Below, piece after piece: positions 36,310 through 45,411 of a stretch of DNA of 64,000 bases. The stretch spans positions 124,001 through 188,000 of the forward strand of contig NZ_MKCR01000032.1 in the NCBI RefSeq assembly GCF_001855565.1, given 5' to 3'. The notes under the pieces are model-generated. The model did not search any database and had not been told where the DNA came from. It saw only the letters and a program-made list of their open reading frames with translations. Every line of letters begins with the position of its first letter. The first letter of the stretch is position 1. The DNA is from Chromobacterium amazonense. Its GTDB lineage: Bacteria > Pseudomonadota > Gammaproteobacteria > Burkholderiales > Chromobacteriaceae. Position numbers and translations under genes: made by a program.

Positions 36310-36336
36310 CAAGAAAGCCCCAGCGTGCGCCGGGGC
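36310..36336 (-). terminator. Probable terminator of the gluconate-type operon
   Basis: Read on the minus strand: GCCCC...GGGGC with partly paired interior, followed by TTTCTT, 13 bases past the transporter stop codon. Confidence 0.6.
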
Positions 36337-36348
36337 CGAGGGGCTGCC

Positions 36349-37656
36349 TTAATCCGGGGAGACGCCGGGTTCGGGCAGCTGCTCGATAGGGCCGAGCAGG
36401 AAGACAAAAGCCAGGATGCCGATCACCAGCATGCAGCCGGCCACCAGGAAGGCATTGGTGAAGGAATGGGTGGCGCCGACGATGAAGCCGGTGACGATGG
36501 GGGCGACGGCGCCCATCATATTGTTGGCGAAATTCATGATGCCGCCGACGGTGCCGGTGCCGCCGCGCGGCGCGATCAGCGATGGCAGCGACCAACCCAC
36601 CGGCGCGGCGGCGGCCAGGCCGCTCAGCGCGATGGTGATCCAGATGATGGCGATATACGGGTCGGTAGTGGTCGTGGCGCCGAACACCGCCATGCCCATG
36701 GTCATGCCGCATAGCAGCACCGCCTTGCGCACGCGGGTTTCATCGTGGCCGCGGGCAATCAGCTTGTCTATCAGCCAGCCGCCGACGAACAGGTCGGACA
36801 AGGTGGCGAACATCCAGGGAATGGCGGAGAACCAGGCCGACTTCAGGATATCCATGTGCATGGCCTGCACCAGATAGCCGGGCAGCCAAGTCAGGAACAG
36901 GTAGAACACATAGCCGTAGGCGGCGAAGCCGATGGACAGCCCCCACACCTTGCGCTGGCGCAGCAGGTAACCCAGCATTGCCATCGATCCCTGCTGGCTG
37001 ACGCCTTCTTCGGCGGCTCCGCCCTGGATGATGTACTGGCGCTCTGCCGCGCTGAGTTTCTTGTCGGCGCTGGGGTCGCGGTAGATCAGATAAAAAGCGA
37101 TGAAGTACAGCACGCTGAGGATGGCCGACACACCGAAGCCCCAGCGCCAGCCAAGATGCACCACGGCTAGCGCCACCAGCGGCACGCCTATCACGTTGGA
37201 GAACTTGGCCGCGGCGTCGAAGATGGCGGTGGCCATGGCCCGCTCGCGGCGCGGGAACCAGTAGCCGGTGGCCTTGGAGCTGACCGGAAAACCCGGCGCT
37301 TCGGCGACGCCCAGCAGCACGCGGGCGGCGAAGATGCCGGCGAAGCCGCCGGCGCAGGCGGTCAGCGTGGCGGCCACGCCCCACAGCAGCGCGCCCAGCC
37401 GGCCGATGCGCGTGGTGCCGAAGCGGTCCAGGATCACGCCGGTGGGGATTTGCAGCAGCGCGTAGCTCCAGAAGAAGGCGCTGAACAACAAGCCCAGTTC
37501 GCCGTTGCTCAGGCCGAATTCCTGCTGCAGCTGCGGCGCGGCCACCGACAGGCTGATGCGGTCGAAATAATTGACCAGGATACCGATGCCCAGCAGCCAG
37601 CCTATGCGCCAGCGGCGGGCGGGAACCTGGTGTTGCTGTTGTGATGGGGCATGCAT
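36349..37656 (-). CDS. MFS sugar-acid transporter, anion:cation symporter family
   Basis: A 435-residue major facilitator protein with 12 membrane segments. NYFDRISLSVAAPQL after TM1 and GVILDRFGTTRIGRLGALLWG after TM2 are typical of the ACS family (galactonate/glucarate/hexuronate porters). Its substrate is probably gluconate or a related sugar acid, inferred from the next gene (gluconokinase) and the operators upstream. Located 26 bases after the gntK stop, so co-transcribed. The C-terminus is short (PEPGVSPD). Confidence 0.85.
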   Translation of the reverse strand: MHAPSQQQHQVPARRWRIGWLLGIGILVNYFDRISLSVAAPQLQQEFGLSNGELGLLFSAFFWSYALLQIPTGVILDRFGTTRIGRLGALLWGVAATLTACAGGFAGIFAARVLLGVAEAPGFPVSSKATGYWFPRRERAMATAIFDAAAKFSNVIGVPLVALAVVHLGWRWGFGVSAILSVLYFIAFYLIYRDPSADKKLSAAERQYIIQGGAAEEGVSQQGSMAMLGYLLRQRKVWGLSIGFAAYGYVFYLFLTWLPGYLVQAMHMDILKSAWFSAIPWMFATLSDLFVGGWLIDKLIARGHDETRVRKAVLLCGMTMGMAVFGATTTTDPYIAIIWITIALSGLAAAAPVGWSLPSLIAPRGGTGTVGGIMNFANNMMGAVAPIVTGFIVGATHSFTNAFLVAGCMLVIGILAFVFLLGPIEQLPEPGVSPD

Positions 37657-37682
37657 ATTGTTCTCCTCATTTCTGCGTTGTG

Positions 37683-38183
37683 TTATTTCAGCGAGTCCAG
37701 GATTTGCCGCAGCAGGGCTTCCGGCGGCGCGCCGATGTCCACCGCGATGGCGCGCTCGTCCGCGCCGGGCGCTTCCAGATCGGCGAACTGGCTGGTCAGC
37801 AGGCTCTCCGGCATGAAATGCCCGCTGCGTTCGCGCATGCGCGCGGCGATCAGCTCCGCTTCGCCGCCCAGGTGGACGAAGCGCAGTTCCGGGTCGCCTT
37901 GGCGAAGCACGTCGCGATAGCGCCGCTTCAGGGCGGAGCAGGCCAATACGATGGCGCGGCCATCGGCGCGCGCCTGCCGCAGTTGTTCGGCCAGATTGGC
38001 CAGCCAGCCGGCGCGGCTGGCATCGTCCAGCGGAATGCCTGCGCGCATGCGTTCGATATTTTCCGGCGGGTGGAAGCTGTCGCCCTCGATGAAGCCGGCG
38101 CCGATCGCATCCGCCAGCATTTTGCCTATGCTGCTTTTGCCGCAGCCGGCCACGCCCATCACCACGATATTGCGGGTATTCAT
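37683..38183 (-). CDS. gntK: Gluconokinase
   Basis: A 166-residue thermoresistant-type gluconokinase, phosphorylating gluconate to 6-phosphogluconate. The P-loop is GVAGCGKSS (10-18), followed by EGDSFHPPENIERMRAGIPL and CSALKRRYRDVLR, both diagnostic. An operator palindrome overlaps the start codon region and leaves no Shine-Dalgarno sequence: the 14-bp palindrome begins within the ATG. With the likely promoter at 38198-38225 the leader would be only about 8 nt, so translation may be nearly leaderless. It is first in an operon with the transporter. Confidence 0.92.
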   Translation of the reverse strand: MNTRNIVVMGVAGCGKSSIGKMLADAIGAGFIEGDSFHPPENIERMRAGIPLDDASRAGWLANLAEQLRQARADGRAIVLACSALKRRYRDVLRQGDPELRFVHLGGEAELIAARMRERSGHFMPESLLTSQFADLEAPGADERAIAVDIGAPPEALLRQILDSLK

Positions 38184-38196
38184 GTTAGCGCTAACA
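38183..38196. promoter_or_regulatory. Gluconate repressor operator 1
   Basis: Perfect 14-bp palindrome TGTTAGCGCTAACA, the LacI/GalR-family half-site layout with central CG. It overlaps the gntK initiation codon and the predicted transcription start. Confidence 0.85.
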
Positions 38197-38197
38197 A

Positions 38198-38225
38198 ATT
38201 AGAGTGAAGAAATGGCCGATGCCAG
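38198..38225 (-). promoter_or_regulatory. Candidate gntK promoter
   Basis: On the minus strand: CTGGCA (38225-38220), 16 bases, TCTAAT (38203-38198). It lies between the two operators, so a looped repressor would trap or exclude polymerase. Confidence 0.5.
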
Positions 38226-38244
38226 ATCGGCCGAATGGCAATGA

Positions 38245-38258
38245 TGTTAGCGCTAACA
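38245..38258. promoter_or_regulatory. Gluconate repressor operator 2
   Basis: A second perfect TGTTAGCGCTAACA. Its centre is 62 bp from that of operator 1, about six helical turns, which favours DNA looping by a tetramer or two dimers on the same face. Confidence 0.85.
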
Positions 38259-38355
38259 AAAGCGCGGCAACAAGCAGCTGGATCAAGTTTTCACTTGCGA
38301 TAGGAAGAAATGTAGTCGGCGCACAACAGGCGGCGGCACGGGCGGTAGGCGGATT

Positions 38356-39375
38356 TCAGCTGCTGCGGCGCAGCATCAACGCAAAGCCCAGGTCGAGACG
38401 GAGCGCTTGCGGCGCATCGCCTTCTATCATCGCCAGCAGCGAGCGGGCGGCCTGGATGCCGATCTCGCGGCGCGGCGTGGCGACTGTAGTGAGGGCGGGC
38501 GTGCACCAGGCCGCCGCCTGCAGATCGTTGAAGCCGGCCACCGCCAGCCGCGCCGGCACCGCGATGCCCAGCTGTTGGCAGCGCGCCAGCGCGCCTATCG
38601 CCAAGTCGTCGTTGCAGCAGAACAGGGCGTCGCAGTCCGGCCGCGCCGCCAGCGCGCGGTCCAGCATGTCGGCACCCATCTGCATGCTGGAAGGCGCCGG
38701 GTCCAGCCATTCCAGGCCGGCATCGTGGCAACCTGCCTCGGCCAAGGCCGCGCGATAGCCGGACAAGCGTTTCATCACCCGTTCATCCAGTTGCGCCCCC
38801 AGAAACCCGATGCGGCGCTTGCCGCGTTCCAGCAGGTGGCGGGTGATCGCCGCGCCGGCTTCTTCTTGCGAGAAGCCCACGCAGCAGCGGCCGTCGTCGG
38901 CCAGATCCATCATGTATACCGCCGGCAGCCGGTGCCTGCGCAACAGGGCGTCGAATGGCGCGGCATGGCTCAGTCCGGTCAGCAGCACGCCGTCCGGCCG
39001 GTGCTGCAGATAAGCGCGCAGCAATTGCAGCTCTTGTTCCGCGTCGTAGTGGCTGTTGCCGATCAGCATCTGGTAGCCGGCCTCGGCCAACACGGTCTCG
39101 ATGCCGGCAAGCGTGTCCAGAAACACCGTATTGCCCAGCGACGGGATCAGCACCAGCACCGTGCGCGAACGCGCGGAGGCCAGGGTGCTGGCCGAGCGGC
39201 TGGGGACGTAACCCAGCGCGTCCACGGCTTGCATCACCTTGTCGCGCAAGGCCGGCGAAACCTGCTGCGGCTGGTTCAGCGCGCGCGACACGGTAATGGC
39301 GCTGACGCCCGCCGCGCGGGCGACATCATGCATGGTGACGCCGCTGCCGGAGCGGACGCGCGGTTTTCTCGACAT
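38356..39375 (-). CDS. gntR: LacI/GalR family repressor, GntR-like
   Basis: A 339-residue LacI-family regulator. The N-terminal HTH reads TMHDVARAAGVSAITVSRALNQP, and the hinge SRSASTLASARSRTV leads into a periplasmic-binding-like ligand domain (VLVLIPSLGNTVFLDTLAGIE, PDGVLLTG, DALFCCNDDLAIGAL). It most likely binds the two palindromes ahead of gntK and is induced by gluconate or 6-phosphogluconate. It lies upstream of and parallel to gntK, about 100 bases before operator 2, with no operator at its own start, so it may be expressed constitutively. Confidence 0.88.
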   Translation of the reverse strand: MSRKPRVRSGSGVTMHDVARAAGVSAITVSRALNQPQQVSPALRDKVMQAVDALGYVPSRSASTLASARSRTVLVLIPSLGNTVFLDTLAGIETVLAEAGYQMLIGNSHYDAEQELQLLRAYLQHRPDGVLLTGLSHAAPFDALLRRHRLPAVYMMDLADDGRCCVGFSQEEAGAAITRHLLERGKRRIGFLGAQLDERVMKRLSGYRAALAEAGCHDAGLEWLDPAPSSMQMGADMLDRALAARPDCDALFCCNDDLAIGALARCQQLGIAVPARLAVAGFNDLQAAAWCTPALTTVATPRREIGIQAARSLLAMIEGDAPQALRLDLGFALMLRRSS

Positions 39376-39486
39376 GTTTCTCAGTTTGGGGATGGGCCGC
39401 CGCTATTGTAGCGCAGCGTGAAGCGCGCGGGCTTGCCGCGGCATGATACGAAATGAATAATGGCGCTTATTTGACAGGATCATCCC

Positions 39487-40107
39487 ATGTATTTGCCCAA
39501 GCATTTTCAGGCGAGCGACGCGGACGCTTTATGCCATCTGATGCGCGCCCGCCCATTGGCTACGCTGGCGATCAATGGCGAAGACGGCCCGCTGGTCAAT
39601 CATATTCCCTTGCTGGCGGTGCGGCGGGAGGAGGCCTTGATTCTGCGCGGCCATGTGGCGCGCGCCAATCCCTTGTGGAAACAGCTGGGCGGAGAGCCGC
39701 AGGCCGTGGCCATTTTCCAGGGCGATGACGCTTACGTGACGCCGAGCTGGTATCCGGCCAAGGCCGAGCACGGCAAGGTGGTGCCGACCTGGAACTATAT
39801 GGTGGCGCATGCGCGCGGGCGTTTGCGCGCGGTGGACGACAGGACATGGCTGCGGCAGTTGCTAAACGATCTCACGACCGAGCACGAAGCCGCTTTCGCC
39901 CATCCCTGGCGGATGGGGGACGCGCCGGCCGATTATATCGACAAGATGATGGCGGCCATCGTCGGCATAGAGTTGACGGTGGACAGCCTGGAGGGAAAGT
40001 TCAAGCTGAGCCAGAACCAGAGCGATGCCGCGCGCGATGGCGTGCGAGCCGGCTTGCGCGAGCGGGGCGAGCCGCGGGCGGACGGCGTGGCTGCGGCGAT
40101 GCCCTAG
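39487..40107 (+). CDS. PaiB-type FMN-binding protein
   Basis: A 206-residue protein of the PaiB/FMN-binding split-barrel family (often named negative transcriptional regulator). Opening MYLPKHFQASDADALCHLMRARPLATL, then LVNHIPLL, GHVARANPLWKQL and YVTPSWYPAKAEHGKVVPTWNY, are the family landmarks. FMN or heme-like cofactor binding is likely; DNA binding is not evident. It is divergent from the LacI-family gene. Its TAG stop overlaps the TAG stop of the convergent gene within CTAG. Confidence 0.88.
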   Translation: MYLPKHFQASDADALCHLMRARPLATLAINGEDGPLVNHIPLLAVRREEALILRGHVARANPLWKQLGGEPQAVAIFQGDDAYVTPSWYPAKAEHGKVVPTWNYMVAHARGRLRAVDDRTWLRQLLNDLTTEHEAAFAHPWRMGDAPADYIDKMMAAIVGIELTVDSLEGKFKLSQNQSDAARDGVRAGLRERGEPRADGVAAAMP

Positions 40108-40928
40108 CGCCTAAAACGCGCCAGCAGCGAGGCCACATTGTCCTTCGTCTGTTTGCCGCCTTGCTGCAGCTGCTGCAGATAGTTGTCGAGAAAACCGTTG
40201 AGCAGCATGGTGGAGGTAGTGACTGCGCCGATGCCTGCCGCGTCCCATTCCGTGACGATGCCTTGCAGGTAGGCGGTCAGACGATTGCTGTCGTCGCGGA
40301 AGGAATGGTACAGGCTGATGGCGGGGGTGCCGCCAAGCTGATAATGGTGCTGCAAGGCAGCCTTGTCCAAGGGATGCCGGCTCAGGATGTCGCGGCTGTC
40401 GAATTCGACGAACAGCGGGTGAAGCGTTTTGCAGTCTCGATTGCCGTTTGGGTAGGCGCGGGACACGATGCCGATGGCCGAATCCGGATCGGCGGAAGGC
40501 GAGCGGCTCGGGACGGGGTAACCCAGCAGCAGGGTGAAGGCGCTGGCCTGCGGGTCCGCCCAGCCGACGCCGCTCAGTTCGAAGCAAGAGGGCTGAGGCT
40601 GTTTGTCCAGCCAGTCGATCGGCATGTGGATCGCGCCAATTTCCATATGCGGCGAACAAGCGCAGCACAGTTCGCGCAGCGGCCACTTCAGACGCTCCGA
40701 GCAGGCCCATGCCTGCTGGTTGTAAGCGACGCAAATTTCCGCCAGCACGGCTTCCGAGGTGATGATGAAGGTTTCGTCGCGATAGGACAGCAGCAGGCCG
40801 CTGCCGAAGACAGGGCCGAACAGGCCGCCGTTCATCAGCGGACGGAAGGCCACCACCATGGGATTCAACTGTAGATAAATCCGCTCCAGGCATTGCAGCG
40901 GATCATCCAGATCAAACTGAAACTCCAT
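40104..40928 (-). CDS. Hypothetical protein with a possible degenerate trypsin-like fold
   Basis: A 274-residue soluble protein of unknown function. The segment FGPVFGSGLLLSYRDETFIITSEAVL resembles the first barrel of S1-type proteases (GTGFLVxxxxxxxLVTAAHVL), but the His position reads EA, so it would be inactive if related. The rest has several Cys (LRELCCACSPH) and no motif I recognise. ATG 40928 has AAGGAT six bases upstream; an ATG seven codons further out lacks one. Its stop overlaps the PaiB-type gene. Divergent from the large signalling gene. Confidence 0.6.
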   Translation of the reverse strand: MEFQFDLDDPLQCLERIYLQLNPMVVAFRPLMNGGLFGPVFGSGLLLSYRDETFIITSEAVLAEICVAYNQQAWACSERLKWPLRELCCACSPHMEIGAIHMPIDWLDKQPQPSCFELSGVGWADPQASAFTLLLGYPVPSRSPSADPDSAIGIVSRAYPNGNRDCKTLHPLFVEFDSRDILSRHPLDKAALQHHYQLGGTPAISLYHSFRDDSNRLTAYLQGIVTEWDAAGIGAVTTSTMLLNGFLDNYLQQLQQGGKQTKDNVASLLARFRR

Positions 40929-41149
40929 CCCCGATCCTTCAAGCAACATATTGTTTTACCGCTAAAGAATAGTTCAAATTCAAACGAAAGTCGGTTCAGA
41001 TGGCCGTTGCCGGGTTTATCAATGCTATATCTTTATTGAAGGCGTTCTAAACATTGACAGAACGATCTCGCTGCGATTCGCGCGTCTGCTGTGGCGGGAG
41101 GTTCCAAGGCGATAACACCATGGGCCATTTGGCCCGCAGGGGGGGCGCG

Positions 41150-44100
41150 ATGCGGGTGAAGCCGCGGACAAGATTCATCTTGCTGGCCATGGTGGTGTAT
41201 GCCGCGTTTGCCTGGGCTTGGTTCGCTTTGCCCGATGCATGGATCCATGCGCTTGGCGCTTCGCGCGCGTTTTTCATCAAGGAAGGGCTGTTTCTCGCAG
41301 TGAGCTTGTTGTTGCTGCTGCTGGCGCTGCGGTCGGCTCCTGCGCGTCAAACCGACTTGCCGGCCTGGCATGTGGCATTGGCCGCCGACTTGCTTCCCAG
41401 CCGCGGGTCCGTCCGCTTGGCCTATCTGCTGGCCGTATTGTTGACCGCTTGCATCATGGCGCTGCGCGCCACGCTGTCCGGCGCGGATGCCGAGCAGTCG
41501 ATGTTGATTCTGTTCATCCTTCCCATCATGCTGTGCGCCAACCTGGGCGGTTTGGGGCCTGGTCTGCTCGCTACCGCCCTGGCAGTGACGGCCTTCCATT
41601 CCTGGCCGGTTTTGGGCGGGCATGCCGCGCAGTCCTGGGAACGGCACCTGCAATTGGTCTTCTTGGTCTTGACCGGCATGTCGATCTGCCTGATGGGCGC
41701 CATCTTGCGCCATGCGCTTTCCCGGGTGGAATTGAACCGCAGGCTGCTGGACGCGGTGGTGTCCAGCACGTCGGACGCCGTGTTTGTCAAGGACGTGCAT
41801 GGATGCTACCTGCTGGTCAACCGGGCCGGCCTGGCTTTTGTGGGCAAGAATGAGCCGGATGTGCTGGGGCGGGATGACTATGCGGTGTTTGACGAAGGCA
41901 CCGCGCGCAAGTTGATGGCGATTGATCGCGCGATCATGCAGTCCGGCAGGGTGCTGACCCAGGAAGAATCGCTCACGCTGCAAGGCGGCGGCGGCATGGT
42001 ATTTCTGGTGACCAAGGGGCCGGTCTATGCGCCTGACGGCCGTTTGGTCGGCCTGTTCGGCATTTCGCGCGACATCACCGATCAGAAACGCGCTGAAGAG
42101 GCCCTGCGCGTCAGCGAAGCGGAGCTGCAACTGGCGCAGCAATTGGCCGGCTTGGGCAGTTGGAGCTGGGATTTGCGCACCGGACGCCATCAGTGGTCGG
42201 CGGAGATCTACCGGCTGTTTGGCCTGGACGGCAATGGGCCGCCTTTGGATTACGCCGCGCTGCAACGTTTTTTCATGCTGGATAGCTGGGCGCAGCTGTC
42301 CGAAGCGACGGAGCGCTGCCGGCTCATCGGGATGGGGTATGAGTGCGATCTGGAAGTGCTGCGGGCGGACGGGACCTCCTGCTGGGTGACCGCGCGCGGC
42401 GAGGCCCGGCGGGATGAGGGCGGCAAAGTGGTGGTTTTGTACGGCACGATGCAGGACATCACCGCTCGCAAGAACATGGCCTTGCAGGTGAAGGCGAGCG
42501 AGGCGCGGCTGCAACTGGTGGTGGAGGCCACCAGCGATGGTTTCTGGGATTGGGATCTGCGCAGCGACAAGGTATACCGTTCGCCTCGCTATTACGAAGT
42601 GACCGGCACGCGGGCGGAGGATGACAGCGGCGATTTCCGTTTCTTCCGGCAATTGATTCATCCGGCAGACCTGCCTTTCGTGCTGCAGGCGATAGAAGCG
42701 CACCGCCGCGGCAAATCGCCGCGCATCGAGGTTGAATTCCGCCTGGCCAATCAGGAGCATGGCGTGCGCTGGATGCAGACTCGCGGCCGGGCGGTGGAGT
42801 GGGACGAGCGCGGCGCGGCGCTGAGGCTGGTGGGCAATCTGTCCGACATCACCGAACGCAAGCGGGTGGACGACGATCTGCGGCTGGTGCTGAATGAGGC
42901 CGGCGAGGCGATTTGGGTGACTGATCCCGACGGGTTTTACATCTTCGCTAATCCTGCGGCTTGCCGGCTCACCGGGCACAGCCTGGACGAGTTGAAAGGC
43001 ATGCAGATCCGCGATCTGGTCGCGCCGGAGTCTCTCCCCATGCTGCCGGGGCATCTGGAGCAGATCGCCTCCGGCGCCTTTCTGCGCTCGGAGTGGCTGC
43101 TGCGGCAGAAGAAAGGCGGCAGCATCTGCGTCGATCTGGCCACCGGCCGGCTGAAAGATGGCCGCTACATGGCGTTTGGCCGCGATTTGACCGAGCAGCG
43201 CCGCGCCGAGCAGGCTTTGCGCAGCCGCGAGCAGCAATTGGCGCGGGTGATCGAGGGGTCGGATCAGGGCTTCTGGGACTGGAATCTGAAGACCGGCAGT
43301 TTTCAGGTCAGCCCGCGCTGGGAGAGCATGTTGGGCTATGGCCCGGGAGAGATGCGCATCACCGCGGAAAACTGGTACGACCATGTGCATCCGGACGATG
43401 CGGCGCGGGCGAAAGAGTCGATCCAACGCAATCTGCGCGCGGAGTCCGCCAGCCATGAGGTGGAGATTCGCTGCCGCACCCGCGCCGGCGACTGGCGCTG
43501 GATATTGTCGCGCGGCCGGGTGGTGGAGCGCGACGCGGCGGGCCAGCCGCTGATGATGTCTGGCACGCATACCGACATCACCGAGCGCAAAGTGCTCGAA
43601 CAGGCGCAGAAAGAGGCCGCGGCGGTGTTCGACAGCAGTTACGAGGGCATTTTGATGGTCAGTCCGGATGGGGTGATCACCAAGGTCAATCAGGCTTTCA
43701 GCCGCATCACCGGCTATGGCGCGGAGGAAGTGATAGGCCGCAAACCCAGCATGCTGTCCTCCGGCAAACAGTCAAACAGCTTTTACGAAGAGTTGTGGAG
43801 TTCGGTGAAGGGGCATAACTTCTGGCGCGGCGAGTTGTGGAACCGCCGCAAGAACGGCGAGCTGTACGCCGAGTTGTTATCGATATCGGTGGTGCGGGAT
43901 GAGAATGGCCAAGTGCAGCACTATATCGGCATTTTCTCCGATATCACCCAGCTGAAGGTGCATGAGGCGGAACTGGACAGGGTGGCGCATTTCGATCCGT
44001 TGACCGGCGTGCCGAACCGCCGGCTGTTGTCCGACCGGCTGCGCCAGGCCATCATGCGCGCCACGCGCAGCGGCAAGTCCTGCGCGGTGTGCTTCCTCGA

Positions 44101-45325
44101 TCTGGATGGCTTCAAATCAGTCAACGATCAATATGGCCATGAAGTGGGTGACCAACTGCTGGTGGCGGTGAGCGGGCACCTCAAATCCGTGCTGCGCGGC
44201 GACGACACCTTGGCGCGGCTGGGGGGCGACGAGTTCGTGGTGCTGTTGTCCGAGGTCGGCTCCACCGAAGAGTGCATGCTGGTGCTGGACCGGATACTGC
44301 AGGCGGTGGCCGCGCCGGTGCCGGTGGGCAATATCACGGTCAACGTCACCTGCAGCGTAGGCGTCAGCCTGTATCCGCAGGACAATGTCGATCCGGACAC
44401 GCTGCTGCGCCACGCCGACCAGGCGATGTATGTGGCCAAGGAGGCGGGCAAGAACCGCTATCAGCTGTTCGATCCGGAAAGCGACCGCGTGGCGCAGGAG
44501 CATCGGCTGTTCCTGGAGTTGCTGAGCCAGGCGCTGGGCCGCGACGAGTTCGCTTTGTTCTACCAGCCCAAGGTCGATTTGTTCGATGGCGAGATCATCG
44601 GCGTGGAGGCTTTGATCCGCTGGCACCACCCCAAGCGCGGCTTGCTTGCGCCGGCGGAGTTTCTGCCGCATCTGCGCGGGCACGAATTGGAAGGCGCATT
44701 CGGGCAATGGGTGCTGGATGCCGCGCTGAAGCAGGTTTCGCAATGGGCCGATGCCGGCTTCTCCATTCGGATCAGCACCAATGTCAGCGCGCACTATCTG
44801 CTCAGCGCGGATTTTTGCGATCATCTGGCGCAAAGCCTGGCCCTGTATCCGAATGTGCCGCCGGACTTTCTGGAGCTGGAGATCCAGGAGAGCGCGGAGG
44901 CGGATGTGGAGAGAACCATCGAGACGCTGCGGCGTTGCCGCCAGCTTGGCGTCCATTTCGCCCTGGATGATTTCGGCACCGGTTATGCCTCGCTGAATTA
45001 TCTGCGCCGCCTGCCGGTGGAAACGCTGAAGATAGACAACAGCTTCATACACGACATGCTGACCAGCGCCGATGATCGCCACATCGTTGAAGGCGTGATT
45101 CAGTTGGCGGCGATCTTTAATCGCAAGGTGATCGCCGAAGGCGTGGAAACGCTGGAGCATGGCGCCGCGCTGCGCGCGCTGGGGTGCCGCTATGCCCAGG
45201 GTTTCGGCATCGCCCGGCCGATGGAGGCCGCCGCCGTGCCGGACTGGTGCCGGCATTGGCGCGATGACGCGGTCTGGCGCCAGCTGGACCCCGGGGCGCC
45301 GGGGCTGGACATTCAAATGAAATGA
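41150..45325 (+). CDS. Membrane-bound PAS/GGDEF/EAL cyclic-di-GMP enzyme
   Basis: About 1391 residues. The N-terminus has several membrane helices, with a DUF4118-like stretch (LFILPIMLCANLGGLGPGLLATALA). Roughly six PAS/PAC units follow; openings such as AVVSSTSDAVFVKDVHG, VVEATSDGFWDWDLRS, VLNEAGEAIWVTDPDG, VIEGSDQGFWDWNLKT and VFDSSYEGILMVSPDG are visible. GGDEF is intact (RLGGDEFVVLL, ~residue 1025) and EAL is intact (GVEALIRWHHP, ~1153), with DDFGTGYASLNYLRRLP and LKIDNSFI further on. It could both make and degrade c-di-GMP. The start could be ATG 41120; 41150 has an AGGGGGG element. Confidence 0.9.
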   Translation: MRVKPRTRFILLAMVVYAAFAWAWFALPDAWIHALGASRAFFIKEGLFLAVSLLLLLLALRSAPARQTDLPAWHVALAADLLPSRGSVRLAYLLAVLLTACIMALRATLSGADAEQSMLILFILPIMLCANLGGLGPGLLATALAVTAFHSWPVLGGHAAQSWERHLQLVFLVLTGMSICLMGAILRHALSRVELNRRLLDAVVSSTSDAVFVKDVHGCYLLVNRAGLAFVGKNEPDVLGRDDYAVFDEGTARKLMAIDRAIMQSGRVLTQEESLTLQGGGGMVFLVTKGPVYAPDGRLVGLFGISRDITDQKRAEEALRVSEAELQLAQQLAGLGSWSWDLRTGRHQWSAEIYRLFGLDGNGPPLDYAALQRFFMLDSWAQLSEATERCRLIGMGYECDLEVLRADGTSCWVTARGEARRDEGGKVVVLYGTMQDITARKNMALQVKASEARLQLVVEATSDGFWDWDLRSDKVYRSPRYYEVTGTRAEDDSGDFRFFRQLIHPADLPFVLQAIEAHRRGKSPRIEVEFRLANQEHGVRWMQTRGRAVEWDERGAALRLVGNLSDITERKRVDDDLRLVLNEAGEAIWVTDPDGFYIFANPAACRLTGHSLDELKGMQIRDLVAPESLPMLPGHLEQIASGAFLRSEWLLRQKKGGSICVDLATGRLKDGRYMAFGRDLTEQRRAEQALRSREQQLARVIEGSDQGFWDWNLKTGSFQVSPRWESMLGYGPGEMRITAENWYDHVHPDDAARAKESIQRNLRAESASHEVEIRCRTRAGDWRWILSRGRVVERDAAGQPLMMSGTHTDITERKVLEQAQKEAAAVFDSSYEGILMVSPDGVITKVNQAFSRITGYGAEEVIGRKPSMLSSGKQSNSFYEELWSSVKGHNFWRGELWNRRKNGELYAELLSISVVRDENGQVQHYIGIFSDITQLKVHEAELDRVAHFDPLTGVPNRRLLSDRLRQAIMRATRSGKSCAVCFLDLDGFKSVNDQYGHEVGDQLLVAVSGHLKSVLRGDDTLARLGGDEFVVLLSEVGSTEECMLVLDRILQAVAAPVPVGNITVNVTCSVGVSLYPQDNVDPDTLLRHADQAMYVAKEAGKNRYQLFDPESDRVAQEHRLFLELLSQALGRDEFALFYQPKVDLFDGEIIGVEALIRWHHPKRGLLAPAEFLPHLRGHELEGAFGQWVLDAALKQVSQWADAGFSIRISTNVSAHYLLSADFCDHLAQSLALYPNVPPDFLELEIQESAEADVERTIETLRRCRQLGVHFALDDFGTGYASLNYLRRLPVETLKIDNSFIHDMLTSADDRHIVEGVIQLAAIFNRKVIAEGVETLEHGAALRALGCRYAQGFGIARPMEAAAVPDWCRHWRDDAVWRQLDPGAPGLDIQMK

Positions 45326-45411
45326 CATAGGGAATATTCGTCGCTAAGCTCAAGGCCTGCGGCACCGAACCTGTTGCTGGTGTGGGCCTGTTTTTATCGG
45401 AGTGAAGCGAT

